In this document: positions 8,157 to 17,526 of the stretch, in pieces
Layout: every line of letters begins with the position of its first letter
How positions within the stretch are numbered: the first letter of the stretch is position 1
Source of the DNA: Micromonospora trifolii
Lineage (GTDB): Bacteria; Actinomycetota; Actinomycetes; Mycobacteriales; Micromonosporaceae
Assembly (NCBI RefSeq): GCF_022229005.1
Contig: NZ_JAKKFD010000001.1
Span: 1-64,000, forward strand
Length of the DNA: 64,000 nucleotides
Direction of reading: 5' to 3'
Notes under the pieces: generated by a model
The model's database searches: none
What the model was told of the DNA's origin: nothing
What the model saw: only the letters and a program-made list of their open reading frames with translations
Translations under genes and position numbers: made by a program

Positions 8157-9851
8157 ATGGACCTCCCGACCGTCGACCTGCCTGCCCTGCCCGCGCTGCT
8201 GGCCGCGCCCGCTCCCGGCTGGGTGGAGACCACCGACGTGATCGTGGTGGGTTCCGGCGTGGCCGGGTTGACCGCGGCGCTGCACCTGCGTGAGGCCGGT
8301 CTGCACGTCACGGTGGTCACCAAGGTCAACATTGATGACGGCTCGACCCGGTGGGCGCAGGGCGGCATCGCCGCAGTGCTCGACCCGGCCGACACCCCGG
8401 CGGCGCATGCCCGGGACACCGAGGTCGCCGGGGTGGGGCTCTGCGACCCGGCGGCGGTTCGGGTGCTGGTCGAGGAGGGCCCGACCCGGCTCCGTGAGCT
8501 GATGCGGATCGGCGCCGAGTTCGATCGTCACCCGGACGGTTCGCTGATGCTGACCCGCGAGGGCGGGCACCGGGCGGACCGGATCGTGCACGCCGGCGGG
8601 GACGCCACCGGCGCGGAGGTGCAGCGGGCCCTGCACGCGGCGGTGCAGCGTGACCCGTGGATCCGGCTGGTCGAGCACGCTCTCGTGCTGGATCTGCTGC
8701 GCGCGCCCGGCGACGGCCCGGACGGGCTGGGCCCGGCCTGCGGGATCACCCTGCACGTGTTGGGTGAGGGCAGCGAGGACGGCGTCGGCGCGCTGCTGGC
8801 CCGTGCCGTGGTGCTCGCCACCGGTGGCATGGGGCAGATCTTCTCGGCCACCACCAACCCACCGGTCTCCACCGGGGACGGGGTGGCGCTGGCGCTGCGG
8901 GCCGGCGCTGCGGTGACCGACGTGGAGTTCGTCCAGTTCCACCCGACCGCCCTGATCACCCCGGCCGGCGCGGGGGTGCCCGGGGCGGGGCACGCACAGC
9001 AGCCGCTGGTCTCGGAGGCGTTGCGCGGCGAGGGCGCGTACCTGGTGGACGCGGACGGCAAGAGGTTCATGGTGGGCCAGCACGAGTTGGCCGAGCTGGC
9101 ACCCCGGGACGTGGTGGCCAAGGGCATCCACCGGGTGCTGCTGACCACCGGCGCGGACCACGTCTTCCTCGACGCACGGCACCTGGGCGGCGACTTCCTG
9201 GCCGGTCGGTTCCCCACCATCGTGGCGTCCTGCCTGGCGATCGGCGTGGACCCGGCGACCGACCTGATCCCGGTGGCGCCGGCCGCCCACTACGCCTCCG
9301 GAGGGGTCCGCACTGATCTGCGCGGCCGTACCTCCATCCCCAGCCTGTACGCCTGCGGTGAGGTGGCCTGCACTGGCGTGCACGGCGCGAACCGGCTGGC
9401 CAGCAACTCGCTGTTGGAGGGTTTGGTCTTCTCCCGGCGGATCGCCGAGGACATCGCTGCCGGCCTGCCCGAGCAGGCGCAGCCGGCGGAGACCGGTGCC
9501 TGGCGTGGCGGGACGGGCTGGGTGGTGCCCGCGGAGGTGACGCCGACCCTGCAACGGGCGATGACCCGGGGGGCCGGGGTGCTCCGATCCGCGGCGACGC
9601 TGGCCGAGACGGCCGGGACGTTGACCGAGTTGGGCGTTGCCCGGGGCCGGCCGCGAACCGCCGACTGGGAGGCGACGAACCTGCTCACGGTGGCGTCGAC
9701 GCTGGTTGCCGCCGCGTACGCCCGTGGTGAGACCCGGGGCTGCCACTGGCGCGAGGACTTCCCCACGGCCGACGAACGGTGGCTGGGCCATCTGGTCGGG
9801 GCGGTCGGGGCGCAGGGCCGGGTGACGCAACAGTGGGAGGGGACCCAGTGA
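8157..9851 (+). CDS. nadB: L-aspartate oxidase
   Basis: NadB oxidises L-aspartate to iminoaspartate with FAD, the first step of de novo NAD synthesis. The protein (about 564 residues) shows the FAD-binding start DVIVVGSGVAGLTAALHLR, then TRWAQGGIAA, FVQFHPTAL, the substrate-site region GEGAYLVDADGKRFM and HGANRLASNSLLEGLVF near the C-terminal third. The start is uncertain: ATG at 8157 is used here, with an in-frame TTG at 8145. nadC follows after a 42-bp dispersed repeat that begins at the nadB stop. nadA, the usual partner, is not in the window and must lie elsewhere. Confidence 0.95.
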   Translation: MDLPTVDLPALPALLAAPAPGWVETTDVIVVGSGVAGLTAALHLREAGLHVTVVTKVNIDDGSTRWAQGGIAAVLDPADTPAAHARDTEVAGVGLCDPAAVRVLVEEGPTRLRELMRIGAEFDRHPDGSLMLTREGGHRADRIVHAGGDATGAEVQRALHAAVQRDPWIRLVEHALVLDLLRAPGDGPDGLGPACGITLHVLGEGSEDGVGALLARAVVLATGGMGQIFSATTNPPVSTGDGVALALRAGAAVTDVEFVQFHPTALITPAGAGVPGAGHAQQPLVSEALRGEGAYLVDADGKRFMVGQHELAELAPRDVVAKGIHRVLLTTGADHVFLDARHLGGDFLAGRFPTIVASCLAIGVDPATDLIPVAPAAHYASGGVRTDLRGRTSIPSLYACGEVACTGVHGANRLASNSLLEGLVFSRRIAEDIAAGLPEQAQPAETGAWRGGTGWVVPAEVTPTLQRAMTRGAGVLRSAATLAETAGTLTELGVARGRPRTADWEATNLLTVASTLVAAAYARGETRGCHWREDFPTADERWLGHLVGAVGAQGRVTQQWEGTQ

Positions 9852-9889
9852 GCGCGAGGAGTGAGCCGATCTTGCGAGCCCCGCAGTCG
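9848..9889 (+). repeat. Dispersed 42-bp repeat, copy 2, starting at the nadB stop codon
   Basis: Matches 5686-5727 at 41 of 42 positions. The TGA at 9849-9851 that ends nadB is bases 2-4 of the repeat, exactly as in copy 1. The element fills most of the nadB-nadC gap. Confidence 0.9.
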
Positions 9890-9907
9890 GGAGCGAAGGA
9901 GGCGACG

Positions 9908-10804
9908 ATGACGGAGTCGACGGAGACGGCGTTGCGGGCGGCCGGGTTGGATCCGGCGCACGTACGACAGGTGATCGAGGGCGCGCTGGTCGAGGATCTG
10001 GGCCCGGATTTCCTGGATGTCACCAGCGTGGCCACCATTCCGGCGGAGCAGACCGACACCGCCGACCTGGTGGCCCGCGCGGACGGGGTGTTGGCCGGGA
10101 TGGCGGTGGCCGCCGCCGTGTTCGAGCTGGTGGGCGAGGTGACTGGCTTCGGTCGTACCGTCGAGGTGTCGGTGCTGGCCCGCGACGGCGAGCGGGTGGC
10201 CCGCGGCGACGTCCTGGCGACGGTGACCGGCCCGACCCGGCTGCTGTTGACGGCCGAGCGGACGGCGCTCAACCTGCTCTGTCGGATGTCCGGGGTGGCC
10301 ACCCACACCCGGGCCTGGGCGGACGCGCTGGCCGGCACGAAGGCGATGGTGCTGGACACCCGCAAGACGACGCCGGGCCTGCGGGCGCTGGAGAAGTACG
10401 CGGTGCGGGCCGGCGGCGGCACCAACAAGCGGATGGGCCTCTACGACGTGGCCATGATCAAGGACAACCACAAGCTGGCGGCCGGCGGCATCACTGCTGC
10501 CTACCGGCGGGTCCGGGAGGCGTTCCCGGAGGTGCCGGTGCAGGTCGAGGTGACAACCGTCGACGAGGCGGTGGAGGCGGTGGAGGCCGGGGCGGACTTC
10601 CTGCTCTGCGACAACATGATGCCGGAGGTGCTGGCCGAGTCGGTGGCCGCTGTGGGCGACCGGGCGGAGCTGGAGGCGACCGGCGGGCTGACCCTGGAGG
10701 TGGCCGGCCGGTACGCGGCCACCGGCGTGGACTTCCTCTCGGTGGGCGCGCTGACGCACTCGTCGCCGATCCTGGACATCGCGCTGGACCTGCGCGCCGA
10801 CTAG
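9908..10804 (+). CDS. nadC: Nicotinate-nucleotide pyrophosphorylase (quinolinate phosphoribosyltransferase)
   Basis: NadC converts quinolinate and PRPP to nicotinate mononucleotide in NAD synthesis. The 298-residue protein has the expected segments: ALVEDLGPDFLDVTS, TAERTALNLLCRMSGVATHT, the substrate-binding VLDTRKTTPGLRALEKYAVRAGG region (given in short parts), HRMGL-equivalent NKRMGLYD and IKDNH. The ATG at 9908 has an excellent ribosome binding site AAGGAGG ending 5 bp upstream, which decides this start over longer readings. It lies between nadB and coaX, 56 bp and 17 bp away respectively, though coaX appears to have its own promoter overlapping the nadC stop. Confidence 0.96.
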   Translation: MTESTETALRAAGLDPAHVRQVIEGALVEDLGPDFLDVTSVATIPAEQTDTADLVARADGVLAGMAVAAAVFELVGEVTGFGRTVEVSVLARDGERVARGDVLATVTGPTRLLLTAERTALNLLCRMSGVATHTRAWADALAGTKAMVLDTRKTTPGLRALEKYAVRAGGGTNKRMGLYDVAMIKDNHKLAAGGITAAYRRVREAFPEVPVQVEVTTVDEAVEAVEAGADFLLCDNMMPEVLAESVAAVGDRAELEATGGLTLEVAGRYAATGVDFLSVGALTHSSPILDIALDLRAD

Positions 10805-10809
10805 TTGTC

Positions 10810-10815
10810 TAGGCT
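10810..10815 (+). promoter_or_regulatory. -10 hexamer TAGGCT, leaderless coaX promoter
   Basis: TAGGCT is followed by 6 bp and the coaX GTG at 10822. No ribosome binding site is present. The box lies just after the nadC stop, so coaX can be transcribed independently of nadBC. Confidence 0.6.
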
Positions 10816-10821
10816 GCGTGC

Positions 10822-11580
10822 GTGCTGCTCTGCATCGACATCGGAAACACCAACACCGTGCTGGCGACCTTCGACGGCGACAAGCTGGTGCACTCCTGGC
10901 GGATCAAGACCGATGCCCGCTCGACGGCGGACGAGCTGGGCCTGATGTTCCGGGGTCTGCTCGCCGGGGACAACGTCGAGATCACCGGTGTGGCCGCCTG
11001 TTCCACGGTGCCGGCCGCGCTGCGGTCGCTGCGCACCATGCTCAGTCGGTACTACGCCGACCTGCCGAGCGTCGTGGTCGAGCCGGGAGTGCGGACCGGG
11101 GTGCAGTTGGCGATCGACAACCCGAAGGAGGTCGGCGCCGACCGGGTGGTGAACACCCTTGCCGCGTACACCCTCTACGGCGGCCCGTCGATCGTCGTGG
11201 ACTTCGGCACCACCACCAACTTCGACGTGATCAGCGAGCGCGGAGAGTTCCTCGGAGGCGCGTTCGCCCCGGGCATCGAGATCTCCTTCGACGCGCTGGC
11301 CGCCCGGGCCGCGCAGCTGCGCAAGGTCGAGGCCACCAAGCCCCGCTCGGTGATCGGCAAGAACACCGTGGAGTGCCTCCAGGCCGGCCTGTACTTCGGC
11401 TTCGCCGGGCAGGTTGACCGGATCGTCGAGCGGATGACCGAGGAGCTGGGCGAGGTGCGGGCGGTGATCGCCACCGGCGGCCTCGCCTCCCTGGTGATCA
11501 ACGAGTGTCGCAGCATCACCCACCACGAGCCGATGATCACGCTGATCGGCCTGCGGATGGTCTACGACCGCAACCTGTGA
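10822..11580 (+). CDS. coaX: Type III pantothenate kinase
   Basis: CoaX phosphorylates pantothenate, the first step of CoA synthesis, using the ASKHA fold. The 252-residue protein begins with the phosphate-binding motif CIDIGNTNTVL, has GADRVVNTLAAY near residue 107 and VVDFGTTTNFDVI near residue 123, all signatures of the type III (not CoaA) enzyme. It needs a monovalent cation and is insensitive to CoA feedback in characterised members. The GTG at 10822 is supported by a leaderless -10 box. With panC and panD 4-5 kb upstream, the locus groups most of the pantothenate-to-CoA entry route. It converges with a methyltransferase gene. Confidence 0.96.
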   Translation: MLLCIDIGNTNTVLATFDGDKLVHSWRIKTDARSTADELGLMFRGLLAGDNVEITGVAACSTVPAALRSLRTMLSRYYADLPSVVVEPGVRTGVQLAIDNPKEVGADRVVNTLAAYTLYGGPSIVVDFGTTTNFDVISERGEFLGGAFAPGIEISFDALAARAAQLRKVEATKPRSVIGKNTVECLQAGLYFGFAGQVDRIVERMTEELGEVRAVIATGGLASLVINECRSITHHEPMITLIGLRMVYDRNL

Positions 11581-11618
11581 CCCCGGCCGCCGTCGGGCGC
11601 CGGCCCTCGTGCCCGGCG

Positions 11619-12359
11619 TCAGCGCCGCCGGGCGCGCAGCACCAGCGTCCGGTACGGCAGCTCGATGGTGTTCCGGCCAACCAGGGCGGGGTGGGTGTTC
11701 AGGAGTTCGGCCAGTTCCCGCTCGACCCGCCGCTGATCGTCGACGGAGGCGGTGAGCCAGTACGAGCGGGTGCGGACCATGCCGAGCAGCTCGTCCGGTG
11801 TGAGCGTGGTGCGGTGCGTGAACTCGCGCTTCTCGACGGCGTCGAACGCCGGGCCGAAGTCGGGGTGCTCGCCGAAGAGCTGGTTGGTCGACTTGTCCCC
11901 GAAGTGGGCGATGCGACCCAGCTCGGCCACCCAGTCGACGCTGTCGTCCCGGATGTTCCAGATGGGGGCGAAGGTGCCGCCGGGACGGAGCACTCGGGCG
12001 ATCTCGGCGTGCGCGGGCAACCTGTCGAACCAGTGGTACGCCGTCCCGACCAGCACCGCGTCCGCCGCCGAGTCGGGCAGCGGCATGGCCTCGGCGCTGC
12101 CCGCCAGGGCCGTTGTGCCGGGGGTGCTGGCGACGAGCTGCGCCCGCATCCCCGAATCGGGCTCGACCGGTACGACATCGTGGCCCAGGGCCAGCACACC
12201 GCGGGTCAGGATGCCGGTGCCCGCCGCGAGATCGACCACCCGGGCTTCGCTCAGCCCGTCGAGTGCCCAGCGGATCGCTGCGTCTGGATAACGGGGCCGA
12301 AACCGGTCGTAGTCACTCGCGGCGGCACCGAACGACAGGGCGTGAGTGTGATCGACCAT
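11619..12359 (-). CDS. Class I SAM-dependent methyltransferase
   Basis: The 246-residue protein carries the SAM-binding motif I VVDLAAGTGILTRGVLALG (residues about 41-59), an acidic strand-2 end VPVEPDSGM, and the motif AYHWFD followed by EIARVLRPGGTFAPIW, typical of the methyltransferase-11 family (UbiE/SmtA-like, trans-aconitate type). The substrate cannot be told. It is transcribed opposite to its neighbours and converges with coaX. A leaderless -10 box (TAACCT, 12367-12372 on the minus strand) lies 7 bp before the ATG at 12359. Confidence 0.85.
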   Translation of the reverse strand: MVDHTHALSFGAAASDYDRFRPRYPDAAIRWALDGLSEARVVDLAAGTGILTRGVLALGHDVVPVEPDSGMRAQLVASTPGTTALAGSAEAMPLPDSAADAVLVGTAYHWFDRLPAHAEIARVLRPGGTFAPIWNIRDDSVDWVAELGRIAHFGDKSTNQLFGEHPDFGPAFDAVEKREFTHRTTLTPDELLGMVRTRSYWLTASVDDQRRVERELAELLNTHPALVGRNTIELPYRTLVLRARRR

Positions 12360-12366
12360 GGCGGGC

Positions 12367-12372
12367 AGGTTA
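12367..12372 (-). promoter_or_regulatory. -10 hexamer TAACCT, leaderless methyltransferase promoter
   Basis: On the minus strand TAACCT is followed by 7 bp and the ATG at 12359, with no ribosome binding site, consistent with a leaderless transcript. Confidence 0.55.
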
Positions 12373-12400
12373 TCCCGTAACGGCCTCCGGGCCGCTTGAG

Positions 12401-12406
12401 TACGCT
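12401..12406 (+). promoter_or_regulatory. -10 candidate TACGCT for lysS
   Basis: TACGCT lies 41 bp before the lysS GTG at 12448, predicting a leader of roughly 35 nt that contains a GAGGAAG ribosome binding site. It is back-to-back with the leaderless promoter of the divergent methyltransferase. Confidence 0.4.
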
Positions 12407-12447
12407 CGGGCCTGACCCCCTGTATCTCCGTGACGAGGAAGCGTGCC

Positions 12448-13956
12448 GTGACCGAGCAGAACCCCGTGCCAGTGGACCCCGCCGACGACCTTCCCGAGCA
12501 GATGAAGGTCCGCCGGGAGAAGCGGGACCGGATGCTCGCCGAGGGCGTCGAGCCCTACCCGGTCGGCTTCCCCCGCACCACCACCCTGGCGCAGGTCCGG
12601 GCGGGCTACGCCGACCTGCCCACCGACACCGCTACCGGCGACCAGGTGGCGGTCACCGGCCGGGTGATCTTCGTACGCAACACGGGCAAGCTCTGCTTCG
12701 CGACCCTGCGGGACGGCGACGGCACCGAGTTGCAGGCGATGCTCTCCCTGGACCGGGTCGGGCCGGAGCGGCTGGAGGCGTGGAAGCGCCTCGTCGACCT
12801 CGGCGACCACGTCGGCGTCACCGGTGAGGTGATCACCAGCCGCCGGGGTGAGCTGTCGGTTCTGGCCCAGCAGTGGGAGATGACCGCCAAGGCGCTGCGA
12901 CCGTTGCCGGTGGCCCACAAGCCCCTCTCCGAGGAGGCGCGCGTCCGGCAGCGTTACGTCGACCTGATCGTCCGGCCGCAGGCACGGGAGATGGTGCGCA
13001 CCCGGGCCGCCGCGGTACGCAGTCTGCGCGATTCACTGCACGGGCAGGGCTTCATCGAGGTGGAAACGCCGATGTTGCAACTGCTGCATGGCGGTGCGAC
13101 AGCCCGACCGTTCGTGACCCACAGCAATGCGTTGAGCACCGATCTGTATCTGCGAATCGCTCCGGAACTGTTTCTCAAGCGCGCTGTGGTCGGCGGCGTC
13201 GACCGCGTCTTCGAGATCAACCGCAACTTCCGTAATGAGGGTGTCGACTCTTCGCACTCGCCGGAGTTCGCGATGCTGGAGACGTACCAGGCGTACGGCG
13301 ACTACGACACGATCGGCGAGCTGACCCGTAATCTCGTTCAACAGGCGGCGATCGCGGTCAGCGGCTCGACGGTGGTGACCCATGCCGACGGGCGGGAGTT
13401 CGACCTGGGTGGCGAGTGGCGGTCCGTGACGTTGTTCGGTGTGCTTTCCGAAGCGCTGGGCGAGGAGGTCACGGTCCGTACCGAACGGTCCCGTCTGGTG
13501 GAGTACGCGGACAAGGTGGGATTGGCCGTGGACCCGAAGTGGGGCCCGGGCAAGCTGGCCGAGGAACTGTTCGAGGAACTGGTCGTCCCCGGCCTGGAGG
13601 CGCCCACCTTCGTGCGGGACTACCCGGAGGAGACCAGCCCGCTGACCCGGGCGCACCGCAGCGAGCCGGGGCTGGCCGAGAAGTGGGACCTGTACGTGCT
13701 CGGCTTCGAGCTGGGCACCGGGTACTCCGAGCTGGTCGACCCGATCGTGCAGCGCGAGCGACTGGTCGCCCAGGCCCAGTTGGCCGCCCGTGGCGACGAC
13801 GAGGCGATGCGGCTCGACGAGGACTTTCTTCGGGCGATGGAGTATGGAATGCCGCCGGCCGGCGGTATGGGAATGGGAATCGACCGGCTCTTGATGGCCC
13901 TGACCGGCCTCGGAATTCGGGAAACGATCCTCTTCCCGTTGGTCCGCCCGGAGTAG
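12448..13956 (+). CDS. lysS: Class II lysyl-tRNA synthetase
   Basis: The roughly 502-residue enzyme charges tRNA-Lys. An N-terminal OB-fold anticodon domain ([24 protein letters not shown]) is followed by the class II core: motif 1 around [16 protein letters not shown], motif 2 [20 protein letters not shown] and motif 3 [15 protein letters not shown]. These are normal for LysS. GTG at 12448 was preferred because of the upstream GAGGAAG; an in-frame GTG at 12430 is possible. The order coaX-lysS-lsr2-clpC matches the mycobacterial one. Lsr2 follows after a 112-bp gap with its own promoter. Confidence 0.96.
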   Translation: MTEQNPVPVDPADDLPEQMKVRREKRDRMLAEGVEPYPVGFPRTTTLAQVRAGYADLPTDTATGDQVAVTGRVIFVRNTGKLCFATLRDGDGTELQAMLSLDRVGPERLEAWKRLVDLGDHVGVTGEVITSRRGELSVLAQQWEMTAKALRPLPVAHKPLSEEARVRQRYVDLIVRPQAREMVRTRAAAVRSLRDSLHGQGFIEVETPMLQLLHGGATARPFVTHSNALSTDLYLRIAPELFLKRAVVGGVDRVFEINRNFRNEGVDSSHSPEFAMLETYQAYGDYDTIGELTRNLVQQAAIAVSGSTVVTHADGREFDLGGEWRSVTLFGVLSEALGEEVTVRTERSRLVEYADKVGLAVDPKWGPGKLAEELFEELVVPGLEAPTFVRDYPEETSPLTRAHRSEPGLAEKWDLYVLGFELGTGYSELVDPIVQRERLVAQAQLAARGDDEAMRLDEDFLRAMEYGMPPAGGMGMGIDRLLMALTGLGIRETILFPLVRPE

Positions 13957-13994
13957 TCCCGTCCCGGTGTACGCCGAGCCGTAACCGGATCCTA

Positions 13995-14025
13995 TTGACG
14001 CGACGAGCGGCGCGGGGGTTATTGT
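13995..14025 (+). promoter_or_regulatory. Candidate lsr2 promoter (TTGACG / TATTGT)
   Basis: A -35-like TTGACG (13995-14000) and a -10-like TATTGT (14020-14025) are separated by 19 bp, somewhat long. The predicted start would give a leader of about 35-40 nt before the lsr2 GTG at 14069, containing AAAGGA. Confidence 0.45.
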
Positions 14026-14068
14026 GCTCTCGTTAGCAGGAGCACCCTGCTCGAAAGGAATGTGGGAC

Positions 14069-14413
14069 GTGGCCAAGCAGATCATTCACAAGCTGGTCGA
14101 TGACCTGGACGGCGGGGACGCGGACGAGACCGTCAAGTTCGCCCTCGACGGCGTTCAGTACGAGATCGACCTGTCGAGCGCCAACGCCGCGAAATTGCGC
14201 GATGCATTTGCGTCGTACGTGGGAGCTGGCACCAAGGTCGGCCGGGGCGGCGTCGTCATCGGTGGGCGGGCTGCCCGCGGTCGGGGTGGCGCGACCGCCG
14301 ATCGGGAACAGAACAAGGCGATCCGGGAGTGGGCCAAGAAGGCCGGCAAGGACATCTCGGACCGGGGTCGTATCCCGCAGGAGATCGTGGACGAGTTCCA
14401 CGCGAAGCGCTGA
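14069..14413 (+). CDS. lsr2: Lsr2 nucleoid-associated xenogeneic silencer
   Basis: The 114-residue protein begins MAKQIIHKLVDDLDGG, the Lsr2 dimerisation domain, and ends with a DNA-binding domain containing the AT-hook-like Arg99-Gly100-Arg101 (DRGRIP), at the same numbering I recall for M. tuberculosis Lsr2. It bridges AT-rich DNA and silences horizontally acquired genes. A GTG at 14069 with AAAGGA upstream was chosen over a longer reading from 14024, which lacks family similarity. A hairpin follows the stop. The gene lies between lysS and clpC, its conserved actinobacterial position. Confidence 0.95.
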   Translation: MAKQIIHKLVDDLDGGDADETVKFALDGVQYEIDLSSANAAKLRDAFASYVGAGTKVGRGGVVIGGRAARGRGGATADREQNKAIREWAKKAGKDISDRGRIPQEIVDEFHAKR

Positions 14414-14455
14414 TCCGTCAGCGACTTGGTGGCGAGCCGCCACCGCAGGCGACAC

Positions 14456-14492
14456 CGACGCCGGGCCGGAGGAGTTCTCCGGGCCGGCGTCG
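14456..14492 (+). terminator. Hairpin after lsr2
   Basis: A 16-bp stem with one mismatch (14456-14471 against 14477-14492) and a 5-nt loop lies 43 bp after the lsr2 stop. There is no T-run, as in many high-GC actinobacterial terminators, so this is a probable terminator rather than a proven one. Confidence 0.55.
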
Positions 14493-14553
14493 CCGTATCC
14501 GGGTGCCCTGGTGGTCTCCGTTCGGGGCGGGAAGCATTCCGGGCCGGCCGGCG

Positions 14554-14596
14554 TTGTCCACAACCAGTGGAACAGCTATCCACAGCCTGTGGACAA
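14554..14596. promoter_or_regulatory. Cluster of three DnaA-box-like sites between lsr2 and clpC
   Basis: TTGTCCACA at 14554-14562, CTATCCACA at 14576-14584 and the reverse-oriented TGTGGACAA at 14588-14596. The first and third match the actinobacterial DnaA-box consensus TTGTCCACA exactly. They lie 330-370 bp before clpC in an otherwise gene-free stretch of 513 bp (14414-14926), where apart from the lsr2 hairpin and a clpC promoter region I see nothing else. Confidence 0.55.
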
Positions 14597-14926
14597 CCTC
14601 CCCCAGGGGCCCGGCGCTGCGCTCACCGCGAGGGCCGGTGGGCCCTCCAGGGCCTCCCGGAGCGCTTCCGGACCCCGGATGGGGCTTCCGTCGAGCCAGT
14701 CGGATTTCGCTCTGCGCGTAGCGACAGGGCTACCGGAACACCTCCTGAGCGCGGACGGTTGTTCAAAACGACGTGCAACCGACCCAGAGCAGAGACACAC
14801 GACCTCAGCTGAGTCGGTCAGCGACGATAGAGTAAGGAGGCACGGACGCCCGTCCTGGACGTTCGTGCACCGGCCCCGCCAAGATCTTGACCATCAAGGC
14901 GCACGGCACGTGAGGAGCACGAGGGC

Positions 14927-17470
14927 ATGTTCGAGCGGTTCACCGACCGAGCGCGACGGGTTGTCGTCCTGGCCCAAGAAGAGGCCCGGATGCTCAACCA
15001 CAACTACATCGGTACGGAACACATCCTGCTGGGCCTGATCCACGAAGGTGAAGGCGTCGCGGCAAAGGCCCTGGAGAGCCTCGGCATCTCCCTGGAGGGC
15101 GTCCGCCAGCAGGTCGAGGAGATCATCGGCCAGGGTCAGCAGGCGCCGAGCGGGCACATCCCGTTCACGCCGCGGGCCAAGAAGGTGCTGGAGCTGTCGC
15201 TGCGCGAGGCGCTGCAGCTCGGCCACAACTACATCGGCACCGAGCACATCCTGCTCGGGCTGATCCGTGAGGGCGAGGGCGTCGCCGCCCAGGTGCTGGT
15301 CAAGCTCGGCGCCGACCTCAACCGGGTCCGCCAGCAGGTGATCCAGCTGCTCTCCGGCTACCAGGGCAAGGAGCCCGCCGCGGCGGGCGCCGCGCCGGGT
15401 GAGGCCGCGCCGTCGACCAGCCTGGTGCTGGACCAGTTCGGCCGCAACCTGACTCAGGCCGCCCGCGAGGGCAAGCTCGACCCGGTCATCGGGCGCGAGA
15501 AGGAAATCGAGCGGGTCATGCAGGTGCTCTCCCGCCGTACCAAGAACAACCCGGTCCTGATCGGTGAGCCCGGCGTCGGTAAGACCGCCGTGGTGGAGGG
15601 CCTGTCCCAGAAGATCATCAAGGGCGAGGTGCCCGAGACCCTCAAGGACAAGCAGCTCTACACGCTCGACCTGGGCGCGCTCGTCGCCGGTTCCCGCTAC
15701 CGCGGTGACTTCGAGGAGCGCCTCAAGAAGGTGCTCAAGGAGATCCGCACCCGCGGCGACATCATCCTGTTCATCGACGAGATCCACACCCTGGTGGGTG
15801 CGGGTGCCGCCGAGGGCGCGATCGACGCCGCGAGCATCCTCAAGCCGATGTTGGCCCGTGGTGAGCTGCAGACCATCGGTGCCACCACGCTCGACGAGTA
15901 CCGCAAGCACCTGGAGAAGGACGCCGCTCTCGAGCGCCGCTTCCAGCCGATCCAGGTGGGTGAGCCGTCGCTGGCCCACACCATCGAGATCCTCAAGGGC
16001 CTGCGGGACCGCTACGAGGCTCACCACCGGGTGAGCATCACCGACGCAGCTCTCGTGGCTGCCGCAACCCTGGCCGACCGGTACATCTCCGACCGCTTCC
16101 TGCCGGACAAGGCGATCGACCTGATCGACGAGGCCGGTGCCCGGATGCGGATCCGTCGGATGACCGCGCCGCCAGACCTGCGTGACTTCGACGAGCGCAT
16201 CGCCCAGGTGCGTCGCGACAAGGAGTCCGCGATCGACGCGCAGGACTTCGAGCGCGCCGCCCAGCTGCGCGACAAGGAGAAGCAGCTCCTCGGCCAGAAG
16301 GCTCAGCGGGAGAAGGAGTGGAAGGCCGGTGACCTGGACGTCGTCAGCGAGGTTGACGACGAGCAGATCGCCGAGGTTCTCGGCAACTGGACCGGCATCC
16401 CGGTCTACAAGCTGACCGAGGAGGAGACCTCGCGCCTGCTGCGCATGGAGGACGAGCTGCACAAGCGCGTCATCGGCCAGGAGGACGCGGTCAAGGCGGT
16501 CTCGAAGGCGATCCGGCGTACCCGGGCCGGCCTGAAGGACCCGAAGCGCCCGTCGGGCTCGTTCATCTTCGCCGGCCCGTCCGGTGTCGGTAAGACCGAG
16601 CTGTCCAAGGCGCTCGCCGAGTTCCTCTTCGGCAGCGAGGATTCCCTCATCCAGCTGGACATGTCCGAGTTCCACGACCGTTACACGGTCTCCCGGCTCG
16701 TGGGTGCCCCTCCCGGCTACGTCGGCTACGACGAGGGCGGGCAGCTGACCGAGAAGGTGCGGCGTCGGCCGTTCTCGGTGGTCCTCTTCGACGAGATCGA
16801 GAAGGCCCACCCGGACGTGTTCAACACGCTCCTGCAGATCCTCGAAGACGGTCGGCTCACCGACGGCCAGGGTCGAATCGTGGACTTCAAGAACACGGTC
16901 ATCATCCTGACCACCAACCTGGGCACCCGTGACGTCGCCAAGGCGGTGTCGCTGGGCTTCCAGCAGTCGGAGGACTCCGAGTCCAACTACGACCGGATGA
17001 AGCAGAAGGTCAACGACGAGCTCAAGCAGCACTTCCGGCCTGAGTTCCTCAACCGGATCGACGACACCATCGTCTTCCACCAGCTGCGCCAGACCGAGAT
17101 CCTCTCGATCGTGGACATCATGATCCAGCGGATCGAAGGCCAGCTGCGGAACAAGGACATGGGTCTGGAGCTGACCGACAACGCCAAGAAGTACCTGGCC
17201 GCGAAGGGCTTCGACCCGGTGCTCGGTGCCCGTCCGCTTCGTCGCACGATCCAGCGCGACATCGAGGACAACCTCTCCGAGCGGATCCTGTTCAACGAGC
17301 TGACCCCGGGTCAGATCGTCGTGGTGGACTGCGAGGGCGACCCGGACGACATCGACAAGTCCAAGCTCGTCTTCCGGGGCTCGGACAAGCCGGTGGAGGT
17401 TCCGGACGCCGTCCCGGCCGACCTCGGTGGCACTGCCGCTGGCACCGCCGCGGCAGGCGTGGACGAGTAA
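14927..17470 (+). CDS. clpC: ATP-dependent Clp protease ATP-binding subunit ClpC
   Basis: The 847-residue AAA+ unfoldase feeds substrates to ClpP. Domains in order: two Clp N-terminal repeats (about 1-150, each with [14 protein letters not shown]), first AAA+ module with Walker A GEPGVGKT near residue 213, middle UVR-type coiled coil ([15 protein letters not shown], about 430), second AAA+ module with GPSGVGKTE near 550, and the C-terminal D2-small domain. ClpP-binding loop region is present in the second half. The start is ATG at 14927 with GAG/GAGG sequences upstream. A strong terminator follows. It stands as a single gene between lsr2 and a 1-kb repeat-rich spacer. Confidence 0.98.
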   Translation: MFERFTDRARRVVVLAQEEARMLNHNYIGTEHILLGLIHEGEGVAAKALESLGISLEGVRQQVEEIIGQGQQAPSGHIPFTPRAKKVLELSLREALQLGHNYIGTEHILLGLIREGEGVAAQVLVKLGADLNRVRQQVIQLLSGYQGKEPAAAGAAPGEAAPSTSLVLDQFGRNLTQAAREGKLDPVIGREKEIERVMQVLSRRTKNNPVLIGEPGVGKTAVVEGLSQKIIKGEVPETLKDKQLYTLDLGALVAGSRYRGDFEERLKKVLKEIRTRGDIILFIDEIHTLVGAGAAEGAIDAASILKPMLARGELQTIGATTLDEYRKHLEKDAALERRFQPIQVGEPSLAHTIEILKGLRDRYEAHHRVSITDAALVAAATLADRYISDRFLPDKAIDLIDEAGARMRIRRMTAPPDLRDFDERIAQVRRDKESAIDAQDFERAAQLRDKEKQLLGQKAQREKEWKAGDLDVVSEVDDEQIAEVLGNWTGIPVYKLTEEETSRLLRMEDELHKRVIGQEDAVKAVSKAIRRTRAGLKDPKRPSGSFIFAGPSGVGKTELSKALAEFLFGSEDSLIQLDMSEFHDRYTVSRLVGAPPGYVGYDEGGQLTEKVRRRPFSVVLFDEIEKAHPDVFNTLLQILEDGRLTDGQGRIVDFKNTVIILTTNLGTRDVAKAVSLGFQQSEDSESNYDRMKQKVNDELKQHFRPEFLNRIDDTIVFHQLRQTEILSIVDIMIQRIEGQLRNKDMGLELTDNAKKYLAAKGFDPVLGARPLRRTIQRDIEDNLSERILFNELTPGQIVVVDCEGDPDDIDKSKLVFRGSDKPVEVPDAVPADLGGTAAGTAAAGVDE

Positions 17471-17484
17471 CACAATCAGCAAGG

Positions 17485-17526
17485 GGCGGGGCCCCGGTGG
17501 CGTAAGCCACCGGGGCCCCGCCTTTT
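17485..17526 (+). terminator. Strong intrinsic terminator after clpC
   Basis: A perfect 17-bp stem (17485-17501 with 17506-17522) around a GTAA loop is followed by TTTT at 17523-17526, 15 bp after the clpC stop. Confidence 0.95.

Noticed and set aside
7977..9830. 617-residue open frame antisense to nadB
   Set aside because: Low-complexity His/Gln/Arg-rich translation typical of antisense shadows in high-GC DNA.
14707..14717. CGC-N5-GCG resembling a ClgR site upstream of clpC
   Set aside because: Only the outer triplets match; the inner bases differ from the consensus as I recall it, and such a pattern is frequent in GC-rich DNA.
14894..17482. 862-residue open frame antisense to clpC
   Set aside because: It is a shadow of GC-rich codon usage on the other strand; clpC on the plus strand is unmistakable and the antisense translation is Val/Leu/Asp/Gly-rich without domains.
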